Numbered from the stretch's first letter, positions 8,053 to 18,136 are shown. The stretch: 64,000 nt of DNA from Chitinophagaceae bacterium UBA7600 (GCA_002478885.1 DLKC01000063.1:1-64000), one strand, 5' to 3'. Notes: generated from the letters alone by a model not told the origin. Numbers and translations: made by a program.

Positions 8053-9228
8053 TTAGATGTTTTCTATAATGCCTGCAATGCCCTGGCCTCCGCCAACGCA
8101 AGCGGTAACCATACCATATTTCTTATCAAGCCTTTTCATGTCGTTTAATACCTGCACGGTAAGTTTGCAGCCTGTACAACCCAATGGATGGCCCAATGCA
8201 ATGGCCCCGCCGTTTATATTAACAATATCAGGATTTAAACCCAGTTCTCTTATTACAGCGAGGGACTGAGAGGCAAAAGCTTCGTTGAGTTCTACCAGGT
8301 CAATATCGTTCAGGCTTAAGCCGGTCTGTTTTAAAACCTTTGGAACTGCTGCAACAGGGCCCACCCCCATAATACGCGGATGCACACCAGCTACTGCACT
8401 GCCCACCAAACGGCCAATGGGTTTAAGACCCAATTCATTCATCATCTTTTCACCCATTACAATAACAAACGCGGCACCATCACTTGTTTGTGAAGCATTG
8501 CCCGCAGTTACAGAACCGCCCAATGCAAAAGCAGGTTTTAATTTGGCCAATGCCTCCATATTGGTGTCTGCCCGTACCCCTTCATCGGTATCTACTACGT
8601 AACTGCGAACGGCTCTTTTGTTTTTTTCGTTCAGATAAACCTCTTCCACATTAACGGGAAGAATGCCATTTTTAAAATGGCCGTTCGAAATAGCGTTCAT
8701 CGCTTTCTGGTGCGACTGGTAAGCAAACATATCCTGGTCTTCACGGCTCACCTTAAATTCCTTTGCCACCGCCTCTGCAGTAAGGCCCATATTCAGGTAA
8801 TAATCGGGATCTTCTTTTGCAATGGAGTAGGCAGGTACGGTTTTCCATCCTGCTGTTGGCACGAGGCTCATACTTTCGGTTCCGCCGGCAATAATACAAT
8901 CGGCCATGCCACTGCGAATCTTGGCGGTGGCCATTGCAATACTTTCTAATCCACTCGCACAATAGCGGTTAATGGTGATGCCTGCCACGTCAATGCCTAA
9001 TGCCTTGGCTGCAATAATGCGACCGAACTGTAAGCCCTGTTCTGCTTCAGGAACTGCATTACCCACGATCAAATCATCAACGCGGCTGGCTTCGAGTTGC
9101 GGAACCGACGCCATTAGGCCTTTAATGACCGTTACAGCAAGATCGTCAGGGCGGTAAAAGCGAAAGCCTCCTTTTTTACTCTTCCCAACCGCTGTGCGGT
9201 AACCGGCTATTATATAAGCTTCCTGCAT
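8053..9228 (-). CDS. fadA: Thiolase family protein (acetyl-CoA acyltransferase)
   Basis: 391-residue thiolase that cleaves 3-ketoacyl-CoA to acyl-CoA and acetyl-CoA (beta-oxidation) or runs in reverse. The nucleophile is in NRYCASGLESIA, the histidine in GGAIALGHPLGCTG, NEAFASQ is present, and the second active cysteine lies in TACVGGGQG. The start MQEAYIIAGYRTAVG at 9228 is preferred to an in-frame ATG at 9276, whose 16 extra residues do not fit the family. No fadB-like gene is adjacent, so the choice between FadA-like degradative and biosynthetic thiolase is open; I lean to FadA. Confidence 0.9.
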   Translation of the reverse strand: MQEAYIIAGYRTAVGKSKKGGFRFYRPDDLAVTVIKGLMASVPQLEASRVDDLIVGNAVPEAEQGLQFGRIIAAKALGIDVAGITINRYCASGLESIAMATAKIRSGMADCIIAGGTESMSLVPTAGWKTVPAYSIAKEDPDYYLNMGLTAEAVAKEFKVSREDQDMFAYQSHQKAMNAISNGHFKNGILPVNVEEVYLNEKNKRAVRSYVVDTDEGVRADTNMEALAKLKPAFALGGSVTAGNASQTSDGAAFVIVMGEKMMNELGLKPIGRLVGSAVAGVHPRIMGVGPVAAVPKVLKQTGLSLNDIDLVELNEAFASQSLAVIRELGLNPDIVNINGGAIALGHPLGCTGCKLTVQVLNDMKRLDKKYGMVTACVGGGQGIAGIIENI

Positions 9229-9351
9229 AAAATAGATTTTTGAGAAATCAAAATTAGTGAAAAGTTGTTTATGCAACTAAGTGTAAAAGTTAAGTTTGCT
9301 TTAACCGGAGTGTAGTTTTGTGCCCGTCTTTTTATTATAAATTCAGCTTTT

Positions 9352-9543
9352 GTTGCGTCGCACTCTTGTACAGGTGAATCGTCAATCAGCAGTCTTAAAC
9401 AAACTTATCCATCTCAGGTTAAGTGCTTATAGTTTGTAACAAAAGCAGTACAAGTATTTCCATTTTTTCGATGGTATGTGTATGCGGCAACCGAAAGTTT
9501 GCCGCCCATAGTGCTGAAAGTACAAGTGAGTGACACAACGAAG
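9352..9543. repeat. Inverted A/B pair of the intergenic element
   Basis: Occupies the 351-base gap between the thiolase start and the carboxypeptidase stop. Left arm 9352-9371 is subtype A (GTTGCGTCGCACTCTTGTAC); right arm 9520-9539 is subtype B (GTACAAGTGAGTGACACAAC) followed by GAAGATGC. GTAC ends face inward. No ORF in the gap looks coding. Confidence 0.87.
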
Positions 9544-9579
9544 ATGCAAGCAGGAAAACAGCTCGTAACAAAACCGGTT

Positions 9580-11181
9580 TTATTTAACCACAATCAGCTT
9601 TTTTGTTTCGGATTGATAAGATCCTGCTTTTATAAAATAGTAATAAATGCCCGCAGTAAATGCAGTGGTATTTACAAAAGCGTTGGATTCGCCAGCGACC
9701 TTTTGCGAAAGCACAGGCTGGCCCCCGGCGTTGCTGATAATAAGCATTGCATTAGCCATTTGAAGTTGTTGTGGCAAATTAAAATATACCCTCGTAAAAT
9801 TGTTGCAGGGGTTCGGTGAATTGTAAAGGGTGCCTGCAGCTATTGTTGGCTGCATCGCGTTTGTTGACGACGCAATTTTTGATCGGGCATAAACAGATTG
9901 CTTTGTTAGCAAAGCGAGATTCAGGTTCATATCTAAATTGGCCGCCGCAAGCGGAATGATCTTACTCTTTTTGGGCCAGAAGCCGTCGTATGCTGTGCCC
10001 GTTTCTGCGGTGTAGGCAATAATTTTCGACTTTTCGGTTTGTTCGCCATACATCCAATCGTCGGAGCCGCCATTTGCCGTGTAGCCAACTGTTTGAATGG
10101 TGGTTCCTTTTGTAAATTCATTGCATTGCACCAGCCTGTTTGCCTGTTGTTTGTACAGGATGGAATCAGGGGTGTATGTCTTGGTACCGTAACCGTAAGG
10201 ATAAATGAGATAATTACCGTAAGAATGATTGTTTAGGGCGTAAGTGAATTTTATGTTGTCGCAAAATTCTTTGATCATTTTTGTTTCGGGTTCGGAGAAT
10301 GCCGAGGGGCCACGATAGGTATCGCTCGAAGTATATGGCGAAGAGCCCATATCGTCGTAGCCCCATTCGTAACCGTAATTACGGTTAAGGTCAACGCCAT
10401 ACGACCCATCGTTGTTGTTACGCCTGTTCTTGCGCCAATAGCCTCCACCGTTTGGGTTGGTTGTTTCGTTGTAAACATAACCATCTGGGTTAACGCAAGG
10501 GATAAAATACATTTCTGTTGAGTCCACAATGTTGCGCACGGTGGTATCTTTCTTGTAATTCTCCAGCAGGTACCACATAAAATAAATAAGCTGTGCCATT
10601 GATTCCGGTTCACGTGCATGGTGAAGCGCCGTATACAGGATTTTTGGTTCGTTCTCTGTTTTAGCAGGGTTGTCAGATATCTTTACGTAATAAAGGGGCC
10701 GGCCCTCAGTTGTTGTATAGTTGGCAGAAACGATTTTTTTTGCTGAAATCAGTTTTGGGAACTTCTTTGTCATGCTGTCAAGAATGGCAAGCAGTTCGCT
10801 ATAGGTATAGTATCCTCCCATGCTGCCCGAAGAAAAATTCTTTGGTTTTGGATAAGTGCCACAATCAACCTGGACGACCTGGCTACCGTCGTCAAATACC
10901 GCTTTTGCATTTCCGGCGACATAATAAGCAGCCATATCGTTTATAAGCACATCGTATTTCAAGCCGGATGATTTCAGGATCGCCGATTCTTTCAATGAAA
11001 TTTCGGTAATGAAAGTTTTGTTATTGTCGTTATAACCATGATCGATAGCTACACCTTTGTGGATAAGCGTTTGTAATCCTCCGGGGCCCGTGTAAATTTT
11101 TACGCGGCAGTATTGCTGTTGCTGTGCGGAGCAAAAAAAAGAAAGTGCGAGTAATAAAAGTGGGAATATTAGTTTTTTCAT
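9580..11181 (-). CDS. M14 zinc carboxypeptidase with T9SS sorting domain
   Basis: 533-residue secreted peptidase. The start MKKLIFPLLLLALSFF at 11181 gives a clean signal peptide; an in-frame ATG 11 codons upstream would spoil it. After a pro-region comes an M14 domain with HHAREPES (zinc His and Glu), NPDGYVYN, NNHSYGNYLIYPYGYG (third zinc His) and AETGTAYDG (catalytic Glu). The C-terminal 80 or so residues (LYNSPNPCNNFTRVYF, FTAGIYYYFIKAG) form a T9SS type A sorting domain. It probably removes C-terminal residues from peptides outside the cell. The next gene on the same strand begins 38 bases upstream, so cotranscription is possible. Confidence 0.93.
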   Translation of the reverse strand: MKKLIFPLLLLALSFFCSAQQQQYCRVKIYTGPGGLQTLIHKGVAIDHGYNDNNKTFITEISLKESAILKSSGLKYDVLINDMAAYYVAGNAKAVFDDGSQVVQVDCGTYPKPKNFSSGSMGGYYTYSELLAILDSMTKKFPKLISAKKIVSANYTTTEGRPLYYVKISDNPAKTENEPKILYTALHHAREPESMAQLIYFMWYLLENYKKDTTVRNIVDSTEMYFIPCVNPDGYVYNETTNPNGGGYWRKNRRNNNDGSYGVDLNRNYGYEWGYDDMGSSPYTSSDTYRGPSAFSEPETKMIKEFCDNIKFTYALNNHSYGNYLIYPYGYGTKTYTPDSILYKQQANRLVQCNEFTKGTTIQTVGYTANGGSDDWMYGEQTEKSKIIAYTAETGTAYDGFWPKKSKIIPLAAANLDMNLNLALLTKQSVYARSKIASSTNAMQPTIAAGTLYNSPNPCNNFTRVYFNLPQQLQMANAMLIISNAGGQPVLSQKVAGESNAFVNTTAFTAGIYYYFIKAGSYQSETKKLIVVK

Positions 11182-11219
11182 ACGATAAAGTTTACAGCCC
11201 TGTAGGCTTAACAAGGTAT

Positions 11220-11750
11220 TTAACCGGTGATATTAAACATCGCCCTTGCATCTGGCCAGGCATGCAGACGTTCATATTTTGTAATTTCCATATTATGCGG
11301 TGCAGAGAAAATTACCGGCTTACCCCTGAATACCGATAAATTAAAATCATGATCGTCTATCAGTACATCTGCGTGCAGTACACTTTTATCGCCACAAAAG
11401 ATCCTTCGTTTCCAGTGGATGAATGGAAAATTTTTATCGAGCCATTCATATTTTTCAGGAAGCGAATATTCGAATTCCATTGCAGCGGATGCTATATATA
11501 CTTCATGTTGATCATTCAGTTCCTTTATAACTTCCCGGCTATGCGCTATTAATGGCAAGTCTTTAAAAAAGCCTTTCTGGTGTGGGTATTTTGCAACCGC
11601 ATCCCGATGTTTTTCAGGAACAATATCCCTGAGCCTTGCACCATGCAAATCAGCTTTTGTATAGCGTGTTCCGAAATCTCTTTCATACCAATCCAGGAAT
11701 TGCTGAATGGCATCAGCCATTACCTCGTCCATGTCTATCAAAATTCTCAT
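11220..11750 (-). CDS. 5'(3')-deoxyribonucleotidase-like HAD phosphatase
   Basis: 176-residue cytoplasmic HAD-superfamily enzyme of the NT5C type, expected to dephosphorylate deoxyribonucleoside monophosphates. HAD motif I is RILIDMDEVMAD with both aspartates, motif II is in YIASAAMEF, and motif III/IV is VLIDDHDFNL. The length fits the family. Its 3' end is 38 bases from the carboxypeptidase start, suggesting a two-gene transcript. Confidence 0.85.
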   Translation of the reverse strand: MRILIDMDEVMADAIQQFLDWYERDFGTRYTKADLHGARLRDIVPEKHRDAVAKYPHQKGFFKDLPLIAHSREVIKELNDQHEVYIASAAMEFEYSLPEKYEWLDKNFPFIHWKRRIFCGDKSVLHADVLIDDHDFNLSVFRGKPVIFSAPHNMEITKYERLHAWPDARAMFNITG

Positions 11751-11944
11751 GCTAGCCTATTTTCAATTCTGCTTATTAAAAGTAAATAATGTTACTGGTT
11801 ATATATTTTAATTATTCACGCGAACGATCGCGTGGTAACAACACAAAGTGTTGAAGCTACTATATTGTTAAATTCCTGCAGCTTAAAACATCATTATTTG
11901 TACCTTCTTTGAGGCCGGGATACCTTAAAGGCAATTAAATCTTT

Positions 11945-11952
11945 TACATTTG
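11945..11952 (+). promoter_or_regulatory. Possible -7 box ahead of the esterase gene
   Basis: TACATTTG matches TAnnTTTG and lies 75 bases before the ATG at 12027. No TTG lies at the expected -33 spacing, so support is weak. The 276-base gap 11751-12026 between divergent genes is otherwise plain AT-rich DNA. Confidence 0.3.
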
Positions 11953-12026
11953 TTTGAAAGCTAAAAAAAAAATGCTTATTTCATAATTCTTTGGATTAAA
12001 CCAGGAATAGTCAAATTTAACTACTT

Positions 12027-13022
12027 ATGAAATTGCTCACCACCATAAATATCCTGCTTATTTCACTATGCTGCTTTCTACCTGCAAGGGTTGGCAGAGC
12101 CCCGGAAAAGAAAATTACAGATGCAAATGAGCTCACCGATCTTAAAGGAGTTTTATATGCAGGTAATTTAAAGAATTGGAATGACCGGCACGTAGATTCT
12201 CTATTGTTGGATATTTACTACCCGACAGGGGCCACTGACGACAAAAAATATCCATTGGTCATGTTCTACCACGCAGGCGGCTTTGTTGGCGGTAACCGGT
12301 TCAATGTTATGACCATCTGTGATAAGTTCGCCGATGAAGGCTTTATTGCTGTTGCTATCGACTACCGGCTAGGCTACAAAAAAGTGAAAGGGCACGATTG
12401 CCAGTCTGACTCTTTAACTTTCAATAACGCTATTTATCGTGCCGTGCAGGATGGCAATGCGGCCATTCGCTTTCTTGTTTCCCGGGCTGATTCCCTGCGC
12501 ATCGACACCAACTGGATCTTTGTTGCCGGTTCAAGTGCTGGTGGAGAAATCGCTTACACACAGGCGTATTGGTCAGACTCGGTGGTGAAGCAATATTTTC
12601 CTGAAAGTTATGCTTTGCTCGGGAGCATTGACAGTTCGGGCAATCGCTTAACCAATAGTTTTAAAGTAAAAGGTGTATGCAGTATGTGGGGAGCAATGGC
12701 CCATGCAGATGCGCTTATCGATTCGAATTACAGGGCCATTCCGAGCATTATTTTCAAGGGGCAGGAAGATGGTGGCTTCCCCGACAGCGCCGGCCATTTC
12801 GGGCATTGCAAAAACATGCCTTATGTTTACGCCGGTATTGCCGTTTACGATATGCTGCAAAAACAAAATGCGGCCTCGGTCTTTCACTATTTGCCAATGG
12901 CCGACCATCCGGCATACGATAATGGATTTTGTGTTCAGCAGGCATCTTGTTTTTTTCATTCGCTTATGCTGGGCTCCGCTTCAAGCGGCAAATTTCTCAG
13001 GTACAATTCCAGTTGCCCATAG
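12027..13022 (+). CDS. Secreted alpha/beta hydrolase (esterase/lipase-like)
   Basis: 331 residues with an N-terminal signal (ILLISLCCFLPA). The alpha/beta-hydrolase hallmarks are MFYHAGGFVGG (oxyanion-hole HxGG region), GSSAGGEIAY (nucleophile Ser in G-x-S-A-G) and MADHPAYDNG near the C-terminus, which supplies the catalytic His. This layout resembles the BD-FAE/carboxylesterase group. The substrate is probably an ester of a carbohydrate or a small molecule, but it cannot be told from sequence. It is divergent from the nucleotidase and convergent with the polysaccharide locus. Confidence 0.83.
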   Translation: MKLLTTINILLISLCCFLPARVGRAPEKKITDANELTDLKGVLYAGNLKNWNDRHVDSLLLDIYYPTGATDDKKYPLVMFYHAGGFVGGNRFNVMTICDKFADEGFIAVAIDYRLGYKKVKGHDCQSDSLTFNNAIYRAVQDGNAAIRFLVSRADSLRIDTNWIFVAGSSAGGEIAYTQAYWSDSVVKQYFPESYALLGSIDSSGNRLTNSFKVKGVCSMWGAMAHADALIDSNYRAIPSIIFKGQEDGGFPDSAGHFGHCKNMPYVYAGIAVYDMLQKQNAASVFHYLPMADHPAYDNGFCVQQASCFFHSLMLGSASSGKFLRYNSSCP

Positions 13023-13078
13023 ATATTTCAGGCGAATATTTATTATGTAGCCAGCGTTTGATTCCCTGCGCAGCTGGG

Positions 13079-13200
13079 GTTGCGTCGCACTCTTGTACGC
13101 AAGAACAACTAGGAGCAAGTAGTTAGTTGTTGGCGTGCGATTTTTATTATGCTGTATTAATCGCTGCCAGTTGCGCTACAGTACAAGCGAGTGACACAAC
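13079..13200. repeat. Inverted A/B pair of the intergenic element
   Basis: Lies in the 324-base convergent gap 13023-13346. Left arm 13079-13098 is subtype A, right arm 13181-13200 is subtype B (GTACAAGCGAGTGACACAAC) followed by CGGCGATGCC. GTAC ends face inward. A small hairpin (CCGGCA 13212-13217 with TGCCGG 13222-13227, then T-rich) just beyond may act as a terminator. Confidence 0.87.
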
Positions 13201-13346
13201 CGGCGATGCCACCGGCACTAATGCCGGCAACATAATTTTCTTTTTTATTGCCAATAAAATACAGTTGCAAATTTTTTTGGGACGAAGTACTAGAAAAGAG
13301 AATGGCGGCAGCGCAAAAACAACTTTCAGCGTGTTATTTAAAAACA

Positions 13347-14779
13347 TCAGTAGGCCCGCTCTTCGCCGCGAAACATGTTCATGATGGTAAGAAAAATAAT
13401 TCTTATATCAAGCATCAGTGACCAGTTTTCCATGTACCAGATATCGTGTTCAACGCGTTTTTCCATAAGTATCGGCGCTTCTGTTTCGCCCCTGTAGCCA
13501 TTTACCTGTGCCCAGCCGCTGATACCGGGCTTTACAAACTGGCGAACCATATAGCGGTTAATAATTTTGCTGTATTGCTGAGTGTGTGCAAGCATGTGCG
13601 GACGTGGCCCGATTATGCTCATTTCGCCAAAGAAAACATTCAGGAACTGTGGCAATTCATCGAGACTGGTTTTTCGAAGAAAGGCCCGATCCTGGTAATG
13701 CGGGCATCTCCCTTTGTTGCCTGCTGTAAATCGCTTTTATTGGTTACCGCCATTGTTCTGAACTTAAAGCAAAAGAAGATGTCGTTGTAACGTCCTGACC
13801 GTTTTTGAACGAAAAACACGGGGCCCTTTGTTTCGAGTTTTATCAGTATTCCAATAATCGGCACAAGCCATGAAAGAACAAAAACGATTACAAACAGGCT
13901 AAAGGTTATGTCAAATATCCGTTTCTTCCACCTGTTACCGATGTCTGCGAGGGGTTCGGACCTTATGCCTATTACCGGGAAAGGTTGTTCGTGCAGCAAA
14001 TAGTACTCACCTTTTATTTCTGAGATAGAAGCCGGTACAAAGCGCAGGCTTACGCAATTATCTTCAGCTTGTTTAATCAGCCTGTTGATCTTATGATGCT
14101 TTTCAGGCATAAGTGTTGAGTACACTTCTTTAATGCCATTCTCCACCGCATATTGAATGCAGCTTTCAATTGAGCCAATAACGTTTCCTGAAGGGTCTAC
14201 ACTTAAATTGCCATAGGAAGACCGATCGTCAAAAAAGCCTTCGAAAGAATAAATACCCCGCTCCGTACTAAGCCAATCTGCTACCTCGATGCCCCTGCTA
14301 TTGTAGCCAACCACCGCAATCTTTTTGGTTATACGGGATTTTTTTATCAGAAATTCTACGATGTAGGTGAGAAAAAATCTGCTTAACAGTAAAAAAATGC
14401 TCATTAGTGCATAACTGAATATGATAATACTCAATTTCTCTGCCTTTGAACCGGGGATAATAAATATGTAAACAGACCCTACGACCACGCCATGAACCAG
14501 GACTGTACGCCAGGTGGCCCTAAAAACCTCCTCCAGACCGGTAATGGCATTTTTAGGGTACATATTAAATGCCCATGCCGTGGCAAGCCATAAAAGATTA
14601 ATAATGAAAAGGCTTGCGGCGATAAAATAAACACCATTATTCCCCGGAAGAGGTGAAAAGCACGCAAGCGTGAAAAGAAATGAGTTATTGATTACAAGAA
14701 AATCGATAAACAGCAAAGTGTTCCTAAGTAAGAATAGGTAGCGATTGCCCATAGACTTCTTCCGTTTTTGTTTCTGCAT
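13347..14779 (-). pseudogene. Exopolysaccharide polyprenyl-phosphate glycosylphosphotransferase (WcaJ-like), frameshifted
   Basis: Initiating sugar-phosphate transferase that loads the first sugar-1-phosphate onto undecaprenyl phosphate. The reading frame from ATG 14779 shows about five membrane segments, a nucleotide-binding-like middle part and the start of the C-terminal sugar transferase domain ([31 protein letters not shown]). It then leaves frame at about 13676-13684. The next frame continues exactly where expected with [26 protein letters not shown] and KPGISGWAQVNGYRG to the stop at 13347. One missing base explains it; restored, the protein would be about 475 residues, normal for the family. 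It may be a true mutation or a sequencing error. An in-frame TTG at 14791 is an alternative start. Confidence 0.88.
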
Positions 14780-14968
14780 AACAGCAAGCAATGCAGAACC
14801 GGCAGTTTTTCCGGATATATTGTAAATAATCTGACCGCAAATTTAAAAGAATAACACGAGCTTCCAGGCCTTACAGTATTAAATTTATGCTGCTTTTGAA
14901 ACATTTTGTCCACTATGGAATCAGCAACCAGTGCTGTTGGGTATCGGAAACCACTTAAAATGCGTGTG

Positions 14969-17734
14969 TCACCTTATCAGCACCACATATCCATTCAGAC
15001 TATGCGGATCGCCATTTACATCGGTATAGCGTAGTTTCCATACGTAGGTACCCGGGTTCTGTGCTGAGCCTTTGTACCTGCCATCCCAACCTTTATAAAT
15101 GTCTGATGATTCAAATATTTTCTGGCCAAACCGGTTAAATACCACGAGGTTCATCGATCTTACGATATCAGGATATTTGATGCGGAAGTAGTCGTTTACA
15201 TTGTCTCCGTTCGGAGAAAAGGCGGTGGGCATTACCACTTCACACAACTTGCTGATCACCTTTACACTTGCCTGGTCACTTCCGCATCTATTGGTAGCCG
15301 TAACAGTGTAAACCCCCGGTGAGAATACGGTAAACGTATGACCAACCGAACCGTCCTGCCATTTTACATTATCAATGAGCGATACGTGCGGGTCAAGGAT
15401 CATTTTCATTTCATTACACATGAAAGTGTCGGTTAACCTGAGTGACGGCGTTTTCATAACGTATACTGTTATGCTATCTGTTGCAGCGCAACCATTTAAG
15501 AGGGCCTTTAAGCCATAAATACCGGCAGTGTTTATGGTCAACTGAGGTGAAGTATCCCCGGTGACCCACTGGTATTGGTAGGTATTTTCAGTGGAGGGTT
15601 TTAGGACCAGCTTTGTGCCCTCGCAAATGGTGGTATCGTTACCCAGGGCAATTTTTGGTAATGGTTTGTACTCAACTGCGATTGAATCTGTTTCCACGCA
15701 AAACTCATTGGTAGCTTTAACCCAATATTTACCAGCAGTTCCCACAATAAGCGATGTGTCCTTTTGCCCGGTGCTCCAGGTATAGTTGGCTGCAGCCAGA
15801 TATGGAACAGTCAAGCGCAGGGATTCTTTATCACATAAAGCCGTGTCATTTCCCAGTTTTATAACTGGCATAGGTATATATCTTACCACTATTGTGTCGA
15901 CAACAGTGCAGCCGTTGAAACTGTTTTGACCCCAATAAATGCCCGGTTCATTTACGTTGTAAGTACTTTTTTTTGATCCATCCTGCCATAAAAACGTACT
16001 CGATGTTACACGCGACCCGCTTGTATCAGCAAATGCTTTCAGTTTAAGAATCAGTTGATTTCTGTCGCACATAGAAGTATCGGCGCCGAAATCAACCATA
16101 GGCGTTTCATGAATACTTACGCAAATTGAATCCCACACCTTACAGCCATTATTGTTATTGACGGCCAGCAATTTGTATTCGCCGGGAGCGTAAATTGTTT
16201 TGATCCGGCTGCTGTCGCCGTCAGACCATTTAATATTCCCGATATGCGAAGGAACAACCAGCAGATGTGGTTTTTTAGGGCAATAGAAGGTATCCTCAGC
16301 CGCAAATACCTCTCCGCCGCTACTCTTTACATATACATACCCATAACTGTCAGGCTTCATAAATCCTTTTTTACCTGCAATTACGCTGTAAAGTCCTGGT
16401 TCTCTTACATTTATCGAAGGAGTAGTGTCACCCGTATTCCATCGGTAAGTTTGGTAACCAGGGGCGGCATTGATGCTATAAACGCCAAGACAGGCGACTA
16501 CTGTATCGGGAAAATTCATTTTAGTGACGGCAATTTCTTTGGGTTGTTCTATTGTACCATTGGGAATATTTGGAAAATATGGCTGAAAGCCCATTGGCAT
16601 ATACCGCTCTTTTACCATACAGGCATTTTTAGGCTGGTTAGGATTCCATATCAGGTCAAAATAGCTGCCCGGCACATCCGGATATGTGGCACCTTTTATC
16701 CAGATATGGTTGTCTTTACCCAGTCCCAGGTCAAGCCTCCTTGGTGGATATTTTTTAACCATAAAGAGGCTTTTATTGAGGTCGGACTCGTCAAAATTTA
16801 CCTGGTAAATTTTAGCGTAATTGTCACAAAGTTTCGCATCACCTACAGCAATATAGAGTTTCGAATTATCAGGGGAAAAAGAAAGTGCCGTTACATATTC
16901 CTTCGTCAGCGTAATGGTGCGGTAGTTACTCAATTCGCCCGTACTGTTATTAAAATCATATATTTCCACGTACGATGCTGATCCGGATGCAGCAATTCTT
17001 TTGCCATCGGGCGATACCGCCACACTGCTTCTTATATTGCTGGCCGGCAACAGTGCGTCGGGCCCGATAATTGATCTTACCGGCGCGTTTATTTTTTCAT
17101 CTGTCACCAGGAATGCACTGTAATAAGCGGAGTCCCAGGCATGCCCGATCACCCACGTATCTTTTTTATTTGCATGCTTTACCAGCATTACCTTGTCGAG
17201 CGGCAATTTCAACAGCGGTTGATTTTTCACCAGTAACTTCCCGGTAGCTGCGGGGTAGTTCATCTCGAGCACGGAATAATAGAGCGCGGAAACGTTAGCA
17301 TCATTGCAACCTTTTGGCACGCCGGATTCTTTCTCAGAAACTATGCCCCTCGCCGAATACATGTGAAAAAGATAAAATCTATTGGGGTCATCAGAGAAAG
17401 GTACAATCTGTACTTTATAATAATCACTGTCACAGGACCGAAGGGTGTCGCCGGGAGGGAAAAGTATTGACCGGTAATTTTTATTCCAGATATTTTGTCC
17501 GTCGGTAAGAAAAAGCAAGGCACCGGTTTGCGGATCGGCATAAGAAAAAGAACGCTGGCCTGTATAATCAGGATATTGCAGATTCTTTGGGACACCGGTA
17601 AATAACTGCGCGCTGCCGCTTTTAAAGCTGATGCCGCCATTCGAACTGTTCCAGTTGACCCATTGATTTTGAGCCCGCAACGTGCAGACAGCCAATGAGA
17701 GGTTGAATAGGAGAAACAATTTTCGCATGGTCAT
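14969..17734 (-). CDS. T9SS type B (CHU_C) secreted protein with beta-propeller-like and PKD-like parts
   Basis: About 921 residues. Signal peptide MRKLFLLFNLSLAVCTLRAQ. The N-terminal half has WD40/YVTN-like beta-strand blocks (AVSPDGKRIAASGSASY, ALSFSPDNSKLYIAVGD). It is followed by several PKD-like repeats of about 80 residues, each with a pattern like LGNDT-x-C and YxW-x-G (LGNDTALCDKESLRL, LGNDTTICEGTKLVL). The end carries the gliding-motility C-terminal (CHU_C, type B) sorting signal: PTAFSPNGDNVNDYF, FNRFGQKIFES, WDGRYKG, GTYVWKL. It is presumably anchored at or released from the cell surface. It sits between the initiating transferase and the main polysaccharide genes, but no direct role is evident. 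ATG 17734 or 17728 are equivalent candidate starts. Confidence 0.9.
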   Translation of the reverse strand: MTMRKLFLLFNLSLAVCTLRAQNQWVNWNSSNGGISFKSGSAQLFTGVPKNLQYPDYTGQRSFSYADPQTGALLFLTDGQNIWNKNYRSILFPPGDTLRSCDSDYYKVQIVPFSDDPNRFYLFHMYSARGIVSEKESGVPKGCNDANVSALYYSVLEMNYPAATGKLLVKNQPLLKLPLDKVMLVKHANKKDTWVIGHAWDSAYYSAFLVTDEKINAPVRSIIGPDALLPASNIRSSVAVSPDGKRIAASGSASYVEIYDFNNSTGELSNYRTITLTKEYVTALSFSPDNSKLYIAVGDAKLCDNYAKIYQVNFDESDLNKSLFMVKKYPPRRLDLGLGKDNHIWIKGATYPDVPGSYFDLIWNPNQPKNACMVKERYMPMGFQPYFPNIPNGTIEQPKEIAVTKMNFPDTVVACLGVYSINAAPGYQTYRWNTGDTTPSINVREPGLYSVIAGKKGFMKPDSYGYVYVKSSGGEVFAAEDTFYCPKKPHLLVVPSHIGNIKWSDGDSSRIKTIYAPGEYKLLAVNNNNGCKVWDSICVSIHETPMVDFGADTSMCDRNQLILKLKAFADTSGSRVTSSTFLWQDGSKKSTYNVNEPGIYWGQNSFNGCTVVDTIVVRYIPMPVIKLGNDTALCDKESLRLTVPYLAAANYTWSTGQKDTSLIVGTAGKYWVKATNEFCVETDSIAVEYKPLPKIALGNDTTICEGTKLVLKPSTENTYQYQWVTGDTSPQLTINTAGIYGLKALLNGCAATDSITVYVMKTPSLRLTDTFMCNEMKMILDPHVSLIDNVKWQDGSVGHTFTVFSPGVYTVTATNRCGSDQASVKVISKLCEVVMPTAFSPNGDNVNDYFRIKYPDIVRSMNLVVFNRFGQKIFESSDIYKGWDGRYKGSAQNPGTYVWKLRYTDVNGDPHSLNGYVVLIR

Positions 17735-18119
17735 CAAAAAAATAAACCAAAATTCGCAAGGCTTTAAAATACCGGGTTAACGTAAGGCGGGACTAAAAAA
17801 CAGGCGCTTGCTGCTATGCAGCCATACCGCACCCTTTCATTTTATATCGTTTTGGACGATTCAGGTTTTTCATTTTATTACGCAATTTGGTTTGTATAAA
17901 ACAGATACCGGATAAAGAATTATTGGTTTCAAAACGCCTTCAAATTCAAGACGTTTTGAGTCGGTAAGATAGCAAACTTTTCAGGCGGAGCAAAAAAAGG
18001 GGGCTTAAGAAGTCGTTTGCGGTCTTAAAGGGATAGTAAATTGTCGTTAGAAGTACATAAACCCAACTTTATGATAGCGGCAGGGTGTTTTCCAGCGGCA
18101 GTGCTGCTACCGGGCTTTC

Positions 18120-18136
18120 GTTGTGTCACTCACTTC
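18120..18136 (-). repeat. Degenerate copy of the intergenic element, subtype B
   Basis: GTTGTGTCACTCACTTC matches the reverse complement of the subtype B core, but the GTAC end is replaced (CGGCACC follows). No partner arm was found. Confidence 0.6.

Noticed and set aside
13670..13690. Programmed ribosomal frameshift in the WcaJ-like gene
   Set aside because: No slippery heptamer or downstream structure stands out, and the family is not known to use one; a plain one-base loss is simpler.
16244..16981. 245-codon frame opposite the T9SS type B gene
   Set aside because: Shadow of the large gene; translation looks random and rich in Ile, Tyr and Arg.
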